Shown: one piece after another, positions 16,859-25,426 of the stretch | Numbering within the stretch: the stretch's first letter is position 1 | How the letters are laid out: the number at the start of each line of letters is the position of its first letter | DNA from: DATEOR01 sp963841425 | Lineage (GTDB): Bacteria; Actinomycetota; Thermoleophilia; Gaiellales; Gaiellaceae | Length of the DNA stretch: 64,000 bases | Reading direction: 5' to 3' | Assembly (NCBI GenBank): GCA_963841425.1 | Contig: CAWJCL010000005.1 | Span: 62,001 to 126,000, forward strand | Position numbers and translations under genes: made by a program | Notes under the pieces: generated by a model | The model's database searches: none | What the model saw: the letters and a program-made list of their open reading frames with translations, nothing else | What the model was told of the DNA's origin: nothing

Positions 16859-17508
16859 GCGACCGGGAAGCGCGGGTCCGCTCGGATCGCGTCGAAATCG
16901 GAATCCGTCTGCGCCCACTCGCGGGTGCGCGGATCGCCCTCGACGGCCTGCGCCAGGTGCTCGAGCGCGTCGTCCGCGCGGCCGGCGAGCGCTTCGATGC
17001 AGGCGAGGTTGTAGAGGACGTTCGGGTTCCCGGGATAGGCGGCGAGCGTGTGCTCGAAGATCTCGATCCCGCGCTCGGGCTCGCCTGCCTCGAGATGAGG
17101 GGACGCTTCGAGCCAGGCCTCCCACGGAGACGCCTGGAATGCCTTGCCCGGCACACCGCCGGCCACGAGCACGGTCGTCCCCTTCTCGAGCCCGACCGCG
17201 CCGCGCCGCACCTTCGGGTCGGAAACGAAGACGAAGGTACCCTCCGGCGCATCGACCTCCGCGCCGTCGAGGGTGAAGACCGCGTGGCCCCTGACGACGA
17301 AGTAGAGCTCCTCGTGCCGGCCGGCTCCGGCGCTGAGCTCATCGTGCTCCTCGATCACGCGGCCGCCATCGGCCGGCGCCGTGTAGGCGTTCACTCCGAA
17401 GCTCTCGATCCCGAAGCGAACTCGCACGGGGAGAATCCCGACGCCGCCGGCGCCGGCAACCGGGGAGATCTCGTCGAGGTGCGCCCTCCGGGCGCGGTCA
17501 GGCTGCAA
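16855..17508 (-). CDS. Cupin plus TPR-like tail protein
   Basis: About 217 residues. Residues 50-110 form a cupin barrel (HEELYFVVRGHAVFTLDG, then DAPEGTFVFV), with a partial metal motif H-E-x-Y. The C-terminal third looks like TPR helices: GIEIFEHTLAAYPGNPNVLY and LACIEALAGRADDALEHL. It might bind a small molecule or sense it. No ATG or GTG begins the conserved HLDEISPV; TTG 17508, overlapping the upstream aminotransferase stop, is the best start available. Presumably in one transcript with that gene. Confidence 0.7.
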   Translation of the reverse strand: MQPDRARRAHLDEISPVAGAGGVGILPVRVRFGIESFGVNAYTAPADGGRVIEEHDELSAGAGRHEELYFVVRGHAVFTLDGAEVDAPEGTFVFVSDPKVRRGAVGLEKGTTVLVAGGVPGKAFQASPWEAWLEASPHLEAGEPERGIEIFEHTLAAYPGNPNVLYNLACIEALAGRADDALEHLAQAVEGDPRTREWAQTDSDFDAIRADPRFPVA

Positions 17509-18586
17509 CGGCAGCCGCTTCGCGCACGAGCTGCCCGAGGCGGGTAATGCCCTCGTCGATCTCGTGCGCGGTGGCGAAGGAGAACGCGAGGCGCGCCGAT
17601 TCCTCCCCGCCGCCGTGGAAGAAGAAGTCGGCGCCCTTGATGAAGACGACGTCCTCCTCGCCCGCGCGGGCGAGCAGCGTGTCGGCCGCGACCGCGCTCG
17701 GCAGGTCGAGCCAGAGGAAATACCCGCCCTCGGGCCGACTCCAGCCGGTGCCTTCGGGCATCTCGCGCGCGAGGGCCGCGAGCATCGCGTCACGGCGGAG
17801 CCGAAGCCCGTCGCGGACGGTCTCGAGGTTGGGCTCGAAGCGGCCGCTCGTCAGGAACTCGAGCAGCGCCGCCTCGACGAAGATCGCCGGCGAGACATAG
17901 TTCGAGAGGACGAGCTCCTCGATCGCGGGCACGAGCTGCTCCGGAAGGATGAGGTAGCCGGTGCGGATGCCCGGCGCGACCGTCTTCGAGAACGACGAGA
18001 GGAAGATGGTCGATCCGTCCGAGAGCTCGAAGAGACGCGGGATCGGGTCGCCTTCGAAGCGGAGCATCCCGTACGGGTCGTCCTCGAAAACGGTCGCGTC
18101 CCGCTCGGCCGCGAGGTCGAGCAGGCGCCGCCGGTTGTCGAGCGAGAGCGTGCGCCCGCTCGGGTTTTGGAAGGTCGGGATCGTGTAGACGACATCGCCC
18201 TCGCGCAACGAGCTCGCGAGCGCATCGACATCGAGCCCGTCGTCCGCGAGCTCCACCTGCTCGACCTCGGCGCCCAGCTTGCGGAGGATCGAGAGCGAGC
18301 GGTCGTAGCAGGGCGCCTCCACGAAGAAGCGCGAGCCCGACCGCACGAAGTGGCGCGCCGTGAACGCGAAGCCCTGGAGCGAGCCATTGGTGACCATCAC
18401 GCGCGCCGGGTCGACGCCGTGCTGCTCGGCGACCCACTGCTTGAGCGGCGGGTAACCCCCGGGCGGGCCGTACTGGAGGGCGGTCGCCCCGTCGCGCTCG
18501 AGCGCTTCCCGCGCGCAGTCGCCGAAGGCCGCGATCGGCAAGAGGTCCGGGCCCGGCATTCCGCGCGCGAAGGAGATCGGCGCCAT
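17498..18586 (-). CDS. PLP-dependent aminotransferase, class I/II (LysN/MocR-type fold)
   Basis: 362 residues. Typical fold type I landmarks: LQYGPPGGYPPLKQWVA, VTNGSLQGF, IPTFQNPSGRTLS (cofactor Asn), EDDPYGMLRF (Asp/Tyr) and the Schiff-base Lys in SSFSKTVAPGIRTGY. The order and wording match 2-aminoadipate/aromatic aminotransferases of the MocR-like branch without the GntR DNA-binding domain. The substrate cannot be told from sequence. Followed with a short overlap by the cupin gene. Confidence 0.85.
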   Translation of the reverse strand: MAPISFARGMPGPDLLPIAAFGDCAREALERDGATALQYGPPGGYPPLKQWVAEQHGVDPARVMVTNGSLQGFAFTARHFVRSGSRFFVEAPCYDRSLSILRKLGAEVEQVELADDGLDVDALASSLREGDVVYTIPTFQNPSGRTLSLDNRRRLLDLAAERDATVFEDDPYGMLRFEGDPIPRLFELSDGSTIFLSSFSKTVAPGIRTGYLILPEQLVPAIEELVLSNYVSPAIFVEAALLEFLTSGRFEPNLETVRDGLRLRRDAMLAALAREMPEGTGWSRPEGGYFLWLDLPSAVAADTLLARAGEEDVVFIKGADFFFHGGGEESARLAFSFATAHEIDEGITRLGQLVREAAAVAA

Positions 18587-18627
18587 GGCTCCGAGTGTAA
18601 CCAGCCGCTCTGGACGGCGTAGGGCGG

Positions 18628-19509
18628 TCAGGAGGCGGTGACGCCGACGAGCTCGGCGACGAGGCGCGCGACCTCGGTCGGGTTCGTCCCGACGCGGACG
18701 CCGCAGCCCTCGAGCGCCTCCTTCTTCGCCTGCGCGGTGCCGGCTGTGCCGGAGATGATCGCGCCTGCGTGGCCCATGGTCTTCCCCGGAGGGGCGGTGA
18801 AGCCGGCGATGTAGGCGATGACGGGCTTCGTCATCTCGGCCTCGATGAAGCGCGCCGCTTTCTCCTCCTCGGCGCCGCCGATCTCCCCGACCATGACGAC
18901 GTACTCGGTCTCCGGGTCGGCCTCGAAGCGCGCGAGGATGTCCAAAAACGACGACCCGACGACGGGGTCCCCCCCAATTCCGACGATAGTCGATTGGCCG
19001 ATACCGAGTTGCGTCAGCTCGTGCCCGATCTGGTACGTAAGCGTGCCGGATCTGGAGACGAGGCCGACGTTCCCCTCCCGGAAGATCTCCGCGGGGATGA
19101 TCCCCACGTTCGCCTTCCCCGGCGACAGCACGCCCGGGCAGTTCGGGCCGACGAGCGTCACGCCGCGCGGGCGGATGTGGTTGTAGACCCGGAGCATGTC
19201 GTGGGCCGGGATGCCCTCGGTGATGCAGATGACGGTCTCGATCCCGGCGTCGACCGCCTCGTAGATGGCGTCCGCCGCGAAGCGCGCCGGGACGAACACC
19301 ATCGCCGTGTTGGGGCTCGTCTCCTCCGCCGCCGCCCGCATGGAGTCGAATACGGGGATCCCCTCGACCTCGGCGCCGCCCTTGCCGGGGGTCACGCCTG
19401 CGACCACGTTCGTGCCGTAGGTCTTGTTGCGCGTCGCGTGGAAAGACCCCTCGCGCCCCGTGATGCCCTGGACGACGAGCCGCGTGTGTCGGTCGACGAC
19501 GATCGCCAT
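18628..19509 (-). CDS. sucD: Succinate-CoA ligase, alpha subunit
   Basis: 293 residues, full length. It forms succinyl-CoA or the reverse with nucleotide phosphorylation, via a phosphohistidine. Present: TRLVVQGITGREGSFH (CoA-binding), VGPNCPGVLSPGK, and the phosphorylated His in MGHAGAIISG. ATG 19509 shares one base with the stop of the upstream methyltransferase (TGATG), so its translation depends on that gene. Confidence 0.95.
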   Translation of the reverse strand: MAIVVDRHTRLVVQGITGREGSFHATRNKTYGTNVVAGVTPGKGGAEVEGIPVFDSMRAAAEETSPNTAMVFVPARFAADAIYEAVDAGIETVICITEGIPAHDMLRVYNHIRPRGVTLVGPNCPGVLSPGKANVGIIPAEIFREGNVGLVSRSGTLTYQIGHELTQLGIGQSTIVGIGGDPVVGSSFLDILARFEADPETEYVVMVGEIGGAEEEKAARFIEAEMTKPVIAYIAGFTAPPGKTMGHAGAIISGTAGTAQAKKEALEGCGVRVGTNPTEVARLVAELVGVTAS

Positions 19510-20144
19510 CAGTACCCTTTCCGTCCGTTGAGAGCGACGGCCTTCAGGTGGAGCGTGTCGCTGTCGACGTGCTCGCCGAGCAGGGAGCGCACCTGCCCGG
19601 CCGCCTCGCCCGCGCAGCCCGTTCGCTCGAGGTACGCGGCGAGGCCGACGTCCCGGGCGAGGAGACGCATGTCCTCGAGCTCGAGCCCCGCAGCCGCGAA
19701 GAAGGACCGCCACTCGTCCTCCGTGTAGTACCGGACGTGTGACGGGTCGCGGAGCCGCTCGGCCTGGTCGGCGGCTTCGTCCTCGAAGAGGATGTCGACG
19801 ACGAGGACCCGCTCCCGGGCGACACGGCCCATCTCCCTCGTCGCTGCCTTCACGTCCTCGAAGTGGTGCGCCGCAACGCGGGAGGCGACGACGTCGAAGC
19901 TGTCCTCGTCGAATGGGAGCTTCTCCGCCGGCGCGACCACGTCGGGCTCCATCCCCGGCGCAGGGTCGCAGCTCACGACCTCGAGGCCTGCCTCGCGCAG
20001 GCGCCTGGCGACGTGGCCGCCCCCCGTCCCGACGTCAAGCGCCGTCCGCGCGCCGGCGGCCCACTCGACGAGGAGGTCGAGGTCCTCCCCGGTACGGTGA
20101 GCCTCGCTCGTTCGGTAGGCCTCGGCGCGCTCGTCCCAGCTCAT
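19509..20144 (-). CDS. SAM-dependent methyltransferase wedged between sucC and sucD
   Basis: 211 residues, class I Rossmann methyltransferase. Motif I is TALDVGTGGGHVARRL near residue 34; motif II ends VSCDPAP; LPFDEDSFDVVASRVAAHHF matches the UbiE/Ubie-like type 11 subgroup. The substrate is unknown. It overlaps sucC by ATGA and sucD by TGATG, so the three proteins are translated as one set. Nothing in the sequence marks it as foreign. Whether it modifies a TCA enzyme, a quinone or something unrelated cannot be told. Confidence 0.85.
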   Translation of the reverse strand: MSWDERAEAYRTSEAHRTGEDLDLLVEWAAGARTALDVGTGGGHVARRLREAGLEVVSCDPAPGMEPDVVAPAEKLPFDEDSFDVVASRVAAHHFEDVKAATREMGRVARERVLVVDILFEDEAADQAERLRDPSHVRYYTEDEWRSFFAAAGLELEDMRLLARDVGLAAYLERTGCAGEAAGQVRSLLGEHVDSDTLHLKAVALNGRKGY

Positions 20145-21289
20145 CGCGCCCCCGCCAATGCGACGACCTTCTCCGCCGCCGAGAGCATCGTCTCCTCGAC
20201 GTGGAGGTTCGGCGGCGCGGCCTCGCCGAGCATGGCGCGACCCTCGGCCGCGTTCGTCCCGTCGAGCCGGACGACGATCGGGCGGTCCATGGTCATGCGT
20301 TCGAGCGCATCGAGGATCCCGCGCGCGACCTCGTCGCCGCGCGTGATCCCGCCGAAGATGTTGAAGAGGATCGCCTCCACCTGGGAATCGGCCGTGATGA
20401 CCTCGAGCGCGTCCACGACGCCCTCGGCGTCGCCTCCTCCGCCGAGGTCGCAGAAGTTCGCCGGCCGGCCGCCGACCTGGTCGATCACGTCCAGCGTCGA
20501 CATGACGAGGCCCGCGCCGTTCCCGAGGATTCCGATCTCGCCGTCGAGCTTCACGTACGTCACGCCCTTCTCGCGCGCGAGGCGCTCCTGCGGGTCGCCC
20601 GCCTCGGGGTCGCGCATCTCGGCGATATCCGTGTGCCGGTAGAGCGCGTTGTCGTCGACCGTGAACTTGGAGTCGAGGGCCTTCACCTCGCCGGCGGGGG
20701 TGACGATCAGCGGGTTGATCTCGCAGAGCATCGCGTCCGTGCCGACGAACGCCTCGAAGAGCTTCCCGACGATCGCGAGCAGCTGCTTCTGCTCGTCGGG
20801 ATCCTCGAGCCCCGCGGTGAAGGCGAGCCAACGCGCCTGGAAGGGCTGGAAGCCCACGAGCGGGTCGATGTGGAGGCGGGCGAGCGCGTCGGGGTCGGTC
20901 TCGGCGACCTCCTCGATGTCGACGCCGCCCTTCGTCGTGAACATGAGGAGCGGCTTCTTCTCCCCACGGTCGAACGTGACCGAGAGGTAGTACTCGCGCT
21001 CGATGTCCGAGGCCTTTTCGACCCAGACGCTGCGAACGACGTGCCCGCGGATATCCATGCCAAGAATGCCGCGAGCGCGGGCCTCGGCATCGTCAGGGCC
21101 CTCGGCGAGCTGGATCCCGCCGGCCTTCCCGCGGCCGCCGGTGAGCACCTGCGCCTTGACGACGACCCCGCCGCCGAGCGCCTCCGCGGCCGCGCGCGCC
21201 TCCTCCGGAGTCGTGGCGAGGCGCCCTTCGGACACGGGGATCCCGAAGCGCGCAAAGAGCTGCTTTCCCTGATACTCGTAGAGATCCAT
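20141..21289 (-). CDS. sucC: Succinate-CoA ligase, beta subunit
   Basis: 382 residues, full length. ATP-grasp fold: MDLYEYQGKQLFARFGIPV at the start, VVKAQVLTGGRGKAGG, and the C-terminal CoA-ligase-like domain with LFNIFGGITRGDEVA. It partners SucD in the TCA cycle. ATG 21289 is the only start consistent with the conserved N-terminus. The 64-base divergent region to the acidic-protein gene contains GAGTC-TAGC-GACTC at 21301-21314, a short inverted repeat. Confidence 0.95.
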   Translation of the reverse strand: MDLYEYQGKQLFARFGIPVSEGRLATTPEEARAAAEALGGGVVVKAQVLTGGRGKAGGIQLAEGPDDAEARARGILGMDIRGHVVRSVWVEKASDIEREYYLSVTFDRGEKKPLLMFTTKGGVDIEEVAETDPDALARLHIDPLVGFQPFQARWLAFTAGLEDPDEQKQLLAIVGKLFEAFVGTDAMLCEINPLIVTPAGEVKALDSKFTVDDNALYRHTDIAEMRDPEAGDPQERLAREKGVTYVKLDGEIGILGNGAGLVMSTLDVIDQVGGRPANFCDLGGGGDAEGVVDALEVITADSQVEAILFNIFGGITRGDEVARGILDALERMTMDRPIVVRLDGTNAAEGRAMLGEAAPPNLHVEETMLSAAEKVVALAGAR

Positions 21290-21353
21290 CCGGGCGCGGC
21301 GAGTCTAGCGACTCCGTTGTAGCCTTCCGGCGCCACCCGAGAGAGGAGTGACG

Positions 21354-21533
21354 ATGAGCACGTTCACGGAGGAAGACATTCGGACACGCGGCATTGCCGA
21401 GTTCGACGTCCGCGACGAGACCATGGATCAGGACGACATGGACTCCGACTCGGACGACACGGATTCCGACGACTCGGACGCCGACGACACGGATTCGAGC
21501 GACGCCGACACCGACGCAGAAGACCCGAGCTAG
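21354..21533 (+). CDS. Very acidic 59-residue protein
   Basis: From ATG 21354 with GAGAGGAG eight bases before it. After a short head (STFTEEDIRTRGIAEFDVRD) the chain is a run of Asp/Ser/Thr pairs, roughly half of its residues acidic, with no hydrophobic core, so it is likely disordered and might bind cations or basic proteins. It is divergent from sucC and overlaps the frame of the JmjC-like gene that follows. No family recognised. Confidence 0.6.
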   Translation: MSTFTEEDIRTRGIAEFDVRDETMDQDDMDSDSDDTDSDDSDADDTDSSDADTDAEDPS

Positions 21534-22710
21534 CGCGCTCGCGCGCACGCTCGATCCGGTCTCGGGCGAGGAGTTCCTTGCCGAGCACTGGGAGCAGAGG
21601 CCGCTCGTCGTCCCGCGAGGGGAGCGGGGTCGTTTCGACGACCTCCTCTCGGTCGTCGACGTCGAGCGGCTTCTCACCTCAGGCGGGCTTCGCTTCCCGG
21701 GTTTCAGGCTCGCAAAGGCCGGCGCCAAGCTCGACGTCGCCCACTACACGAAGGACCTCTCCTGGCGGCCGCAGCCGTTCTCGGGCAGCGCGGACGTCGA
21801 GCGCGTCCTCGCCGAGTTCGAGGACGGCGCGACGATCGTCCTCCAGGGCCTGCACCTGAACTGGCGGCCGCTCGCCGAGTTCTGCCGGTCACTCGAGGCC
21901 GAGCTCGGCCACCCGGCGCAGGCGAACGCCTACTTCACGCCGCGGGCAGCCCAGGGCCTCCCGGTCCACCACGACACACACGACGTCTTCTCGCTCCAGG
22001 TCGCGGGCGAGAAGCGCTGGCTCGTCTACGAGCCCGCCTGGGAGCTGCCGCTCAAGAACCAGCGCTACAAGGCCGAGACGATGGGCGAGCCGGGCGAGCC
22101 CGTCCTCGATGTGACGCTCGAGGCGGGCGACACGCTCTATCTCCCCCGCGGCTGGCTCCACGAGGCGAAGACGTCGGAGGCGGACTCGCTGCACCTGACC
22201 GTGGGCGTGAACGTCTACACGTGGATGGACGCATTCCGGGCGGCGCTCGACAGCTGCGCGCGCGAGGTCGGCTTCCGACGCTCGGCGGGCGGCGAGGATC
22301 CCGGCGGCCTCGTCGAGCGCCTCGCCGACCAGCTGAGCCCCGAGCGCGTCGAGCGCAGGCGCAGGCGCAAGCTCGTGCGCACCCGGCGGCCGGTCCTCGG
22401 CGGACAACTGAGCCAGCTGCGGGCGCTCGAGAGCCTCGACGTCGACACCGTCGTCGAGCGGCGGGCGACCGTCCTCTACGATTTCGAGGGCGCGACGCTC
22501 TCCTTCGAGGGCAAGGATCTCACGTTTCCCGACGAAGCGGCGGAGGATCTCGCCTTCGTCGCTCGGTCCGACGAGCCGTTCACGCCGGCCGACCTTCCCG
22601 GCGAGCTGGACGACGAGGGGCGCCTCGTCCTCGTCCGCCGGCTCGTGCGCGAAGGCTTTCTGGTGCTCAGCGCAGCTGCGCGCGAAAACGGCGCGCACGC
22701 TGAGGCGTGA
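21394..22710 (+). CDS. JmjC-type cupin oxygenase (ROX/YcfD-like), start unresolved
   Basis: The conserved protein runs from about 21537 (SALARTLDPVSGEEFLAEHW) to 22710, near 390 residues. The Fe(II)/2-oxoglutarate cupin motif is present: LPVHHDTHDVFSLQVAGEK (His-x-Asp) and, 70 residues later, LPRGWLHEAKT (distal His). A winged-helix-like C-terminal part follows. Relatives hydroxylate ribosomal proteins. No ATG/GTG/TTG lies in frame after 21394, where a TTG sits inside the acidic gene; the residues it would add look like out-of-frame noise. A frameshift from the acidic frame or a non-standard start is possible. Confidence 0.75.
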   Translation: MPSSTSATRPWIRTTWTPTRTTRIPTTRTPTTRIRATPTPTQKTRASALARTLDPVSGEEFLAEHWEQRPLVVPRGERGRFDDLLSVVDVERLLTSGGLRFPGFRLAKAGAKLDVAHYTKDLSWRPQPFSGSADVERVLAEFEDGATIVLQGLHLNWRPLAEFCRSLEAELGHPAQANAYFTPRAAQGLPVHHDTHDVFSLQVAGEKRWLVYEPAWELPLKNQRYKAETMGEPGEPVLDVTLEAGDTLYLPRGWLHEAKTSEADSLHLTVGVNVYTWMDAFRAALDSCAREVGFRRSAGGEDPGGLVERLADQLSPERVERRRRRKLVRTRRPVLGGQLSQLRALESLDVDTVVERRATVLYDFEGATLSFEGKDLTFPDEAAEDLAFVARSDEPFTPADLPGELDDEGRLVLVRRLVREGFLVLSAAARENGAHAEA

Positions 22711-23587
22711 CCGAGCCGCAGGTCAGGTAGACCGACTCCTCGCCGAGCTCGGCCCAGGCCTCGGCGGCGTATTCGCGTCCGGCAGCGCGTAGCGTGACGA
22801 GCCAGCGATCCTCGGCCTCGCGTGAGACGCGGAGGAGCTCGACGTCGCGCACCCCCGTAAGGCCCGTCTTCTCGCGCACGGCGAGCTCGGCCGCCTGCAC
22901 GCCGAAGGTGTAGGCGGAGCGGCCGCGGTAGAGCTCGAGGTTGATGCGCCCGTCGAAGTACTCGTCGAGGATCGGGTCGAGGTCATCCTCGCCGACGCGG
23001 CCGTAGAACAGCCCCTCGGGAAGGACGACGACGTTCCCGGCGAAGCGGTCTCCGCCCACGTGAGTCGACTGCCACACCCATTCGGGGTCGACCTTGCCCT
23101 TCAGCCCGTCGTATAGCGGCCGCCCGTACTTGGCGCAGCAGCGGTCGCGCTTCCCATGCGTGCACACGACGAAGAGCGGGTGCTCGACCGGGACTCCCGG
23201 CATGCCTCCGTCGAGGAGCGCCGAGGCGAAGTCGTAGCCGACAAGGTCGTCGTGCTGCTCGAACTCGAGCGCGTAGAACCGCTCCTCCCCCGGCCGGCAG
23301 CTGCCCACGTAGAGCATCCGGCGCTTGTGGGAGCGCCGCTCCGGCCGCTTCACGAAGAGGAGGCGGGAGTGCCCGAGCTTGCGCAGCTGGTCACGCAGGT
23401 GCTCCTTGAGCGGCTCTGAGAGGAGGCTCCCGCCGAGCACGTCGCGGTCCCAGGGGCCGCGATATTCGACGAGCACCCAGCGGTCGACACGGCTTGCCGT
23501 CGCAGCGAGGTCTTCGTGTGCCGCGCCCGACACGTCTGCGCAGAGCTCTCGCTTGGCTCGGACAGGCACTGCTGGAAGGCTACCCAC
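22667..23587 (-). CDS. Sucrase/ferredoxin-like (thioredoxin-fold, iron-sulfur) protein
   Basis: 306 residues. The core VVCTHGKRDRCCAKYGRPL and, 30 residues on, QSTHVGGDRFAGNVVVLP is characteristic of the Suc_Fer-like family, a thioredoxin-fold [2Fe-2S] group; the cysteines are in the expected order. A role in iron or redox metabolism is usual but not proved. GTG 23587 directly abuts the palindrome at 23588-23605; TAAGGT within it could serve as a -10, making the message leaderless. The 3' end overlaps the JmjC gene by 44 bases, convergently. Confidence 0.8.
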   Translation of the reverse strand: MGSLPAVPVRAKRELCADVSGAAHEDLAATASRVDRWVLVEYRGPWDRDVLGGSLLSEPLKEHLRDQLRKLGHSRLLFVKRPERRSHKRRMLYVGSCRPGEERFYALEFEQHDDLVGYDFASALLDGGMPGVPVEHPLFVVCTHGKRDRCCAKYGRPLYDGLKGKVDPEWVWQSTHVGGDRFAGNVVVLPEGLFYGRVGEDDLDPILDEYFDGRINLELYRGRSAYTFGVQAAELAVREKTGLTGVRDVELLRVSREAEDRWLVTLRAAGREYAAEAWAELGEESVYLTCGSVTPQRARRFRAQLR

Positions 23588-23605
23588 TGTAAGGCAAACC
23601 TTACA
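23588..23605. promoter_or_regulatory. Metal-box-like palindrome, copy 1
   Basis: TGTAAGG-CAAA-CCTTACA, perfect seven-base arms with a four-base spacer. The identical arms and spacer length recur at 63951-63968 before a ZIP transporter. The sequence resembles DtxR/IdeR-type iron boxes. Placement over the likely -10 of the ferredoxin-like gene suggests repression. Regulator identity is inferred. Confidence 0.6.
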
Positions 23606-23608
23606 CGC

Positions 23609-25402
23609 CTACCGTGCCTGGGAACCCTCCTCCGCCGCGCCGTCCCCCGCGACGACGCAGATGACCTGGCCTGTCGTGACGGCCTCGCCGGCGGCCACCG
23701 AGAGCGCGGTCACGAGCCCCTCGCGGTGGGCGGTGATCTCGTTCTCCATCTTCATCGCCTCGACGATGCAGATCACCTGGCCGGCGCGAACCTCGTCGCC
23801 CTCGGCGACCTCGACCGCGAGGACGGTCCCCTGCATGGGGCTCACCACGGCGTCGCGGGCGGCGCCGTGGCCGGCGGCACCTCCCCTGCGCTCGCGGCGC
23901 CGACGCGCCAGCTCGGCGAAGGGCGGCTCCGGACGGAGCAGCTTCACCTCGAAGCGGCGATCGTCCACCTCCACCTCGAGTGTCTGCTCGCGAACGCGCC
24001 CGTCCGCTGAGCGCGGCACGGGTGTTGTCCTATGAGACAGCTCCTCCGCTTCCTGCGCCAGCTCTTCCGACTCGACCACCCCGTGGCAGGTCTCGCCCGC
24101 GACGAAGCAGGGTCGGCGAAGCAGGGCTTTGTGGAAGCCGACGAGCGTCTTCACGCCCTCGATCTCGAGCTCGTCGAGAGCTCGCAGCATGCGCGCGCGG
24201 GCCCGCTCTCGGTCGGTGTCCCAGACGCAGAGCTTCGCCACCATCGGGTCGTAGAGGCCGGAGATCTCGCTGCCTTCGACGACGCCCGAGTCCACGCGCA
24301 CGCCGGGGCCGGCCGGCTCCCGGTAGCGCGTGAGCACCCCGGGCGCCGGAAGAAAGCCGTTCAACGGGTCCTCGGCGTTGATACGGCACTCGATCGCGTG
24401 CCCGCGGAAGGCGAGCGTCTCCTGGCGAAGGCTCGTCGGCTCGCCCGCGGCGATGAAGATCTGCTCGCGGACGAGGTCGACCCCCGTGACGAGCTCGGTG
24501 ACGGTGTGCTCGACCTGGATGCGGGTGTTCATCTCGAGGAACCAGTAGTTGCCGTCGCGGTCGAGCAGGCCCTCGATCGTGCCCGCGCTCCGGTAGCCCA
24601 CCGCGCGGGCGGCATCTACCGCGATCCGGCCGATGCTCTCGCGGAGCTGCGGCGTCACCGCGGGAGAGGGCGTCTCCTCGACGAGCTTCTGGTGCCGCCG
24701 CTGGATCGTGCAGTCCCGCTCGCCGAGGTGAAGGACGGTTCCGTGGTCGTCGGCGAGCACTTGGACCTCGACGTGGCGCGGGTCGGCGATGAACTTCTCG
24801 ACGTAGACCGTCGAATCGGCGAAATAGGACTCGCCTTCGCGCTGCGCCGCGGCGAACGCCCGCTCGGCCTCCTTTGCGGACTCGACCACCTTGAGCCCCT
24901 TTCCGCCGCCTCCGGCCGACGCCTTGATCGCGAGCGGCCAGCCGAACTCCTCGCCCAGTCGCACGACCTCTGCCGCCGACGTGACCGGCTCCGTCGTCCC
25001 CGGGATGATCGGGACGCCTGCGCTCCGCATGAGCTCCCGAGCCGCCACCTTCGACCCCATCACCTCGATCGCCTCGGGCGGAGGCCCGATCCAGACGAGG
25101 CCGGCATCCGAGCAGGCCCGCGCGAACGAGGCGTTCTCGGCGAGAAAGCCGTAGCCGGGATGGACCGCCTCCGCTCCGGCTTTCCTGGCGGCAGCGATGA
25201 TCCGCTCCTGGTTCAAGTAGCTCTCGGCCGGCGCACCCGCGCCGACGAGGTACGCCTCGTCGGCGACGGCGGCGTGCACCGACGCGCGGTCAGCCTCCGA
25301 GTAGACGGCCACCGTCGCGATCCCCAGCTCGCGAAGCGTGCGGAAGACGCGGACCGCGATCTCGCCGCGATTGGCGACAAGAACCTTTCCGAAAGGAGGC
25401 AT
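23609..25402 (-). CDS. Acyl-CoA carboxylase alpha chain: biotin carboxylase plus biotin carrier
   Basis: 597 residues. Biotin carboxylase comes first: KVLVANRGEIAVRVFRTLRE, ATP-grasp loop KASAGGGGKGLKVV, RDCTIQRRHQKLVEE and FLEMNTRIQVEHTVTE. A linker leads to the C-terminal biotinyl domain with the biotinylated Lys in EAMKMENEI. It carboxylates biotin for acetyl- or propionyl-CoA carboxylase with a separate carboxyltransferase; the candidate partner is at 33425-34993 and an epsilon-like subunit at 28238-28396. Divergent from pgsA with only 24 bases between starts. BioY (42676-43260) would supply biotin. Confidence 0.92.
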   Translation of the reverse strand: MPPFGKVLVANRGEIAVRVFRTLRELGIATVAVYSEADRASVHAAVADEAYLVGAGAPAESYLNQERIIAAARKAGAEAVHPGYGFLAENASFARACSDAGLVWIGPPPEAIEVMGSKVAARELMRSAGVPIIPGTTEPVTSAAEVVRLGEEFGWPLAIKASAGGGGKGLKVVESAKEAERAFAAAQREGESYFADSTVYVEKFIADPRHVEVQVLADDHGTVLHLGERDCTIQRRHQKLVEETPSPAVTPQLRESIGRIAVDAARAVGYRSAGTIEGLLDRDGNYWFLEMNTRIQVEHTVTELVTGVDLVREQIFIAAGEPTSLRQETLAFRGHAIECRINAEDPLNGFLPAPGVLTRYREPAGPGVRVDSGVVEGSEISGLYDPMVAKLCVWDTDRERARARMLRALDELEIEGVKTLVGFHKALLRRPCFVAGETCHGVVESEELAQEAEELSHRTTPVPRSADGRVREQTLEVEVDDRRFEVKLLRPEPPFAELARRRRERRGGAAGHGAARDAVVSPMQGTVLAVEVAEGDEVRAGQVICIVEAMKMENEITAHREGLVTALSVAAGEAVTTGQVICVVAGDGAAEEGSQAR

Positions 25403-25411
25403 GGGCGCGCG

Positions 25412-25417
25412 TATTCT
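25412..25417 (+). promoter_or_regulatory. -10 hexamer for a leaderless pgsA
   Basis: TATTCT ends nine bases before ATG 25427, so transcription should begin at or next to the start codon. No ribosome site is well placed: the GAAAGGAGG at 25391-25399 is too far and overlaps the divergent gene. Confidence 0.4.
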
Positions 25418-25426
25418 GTCTTTTCC

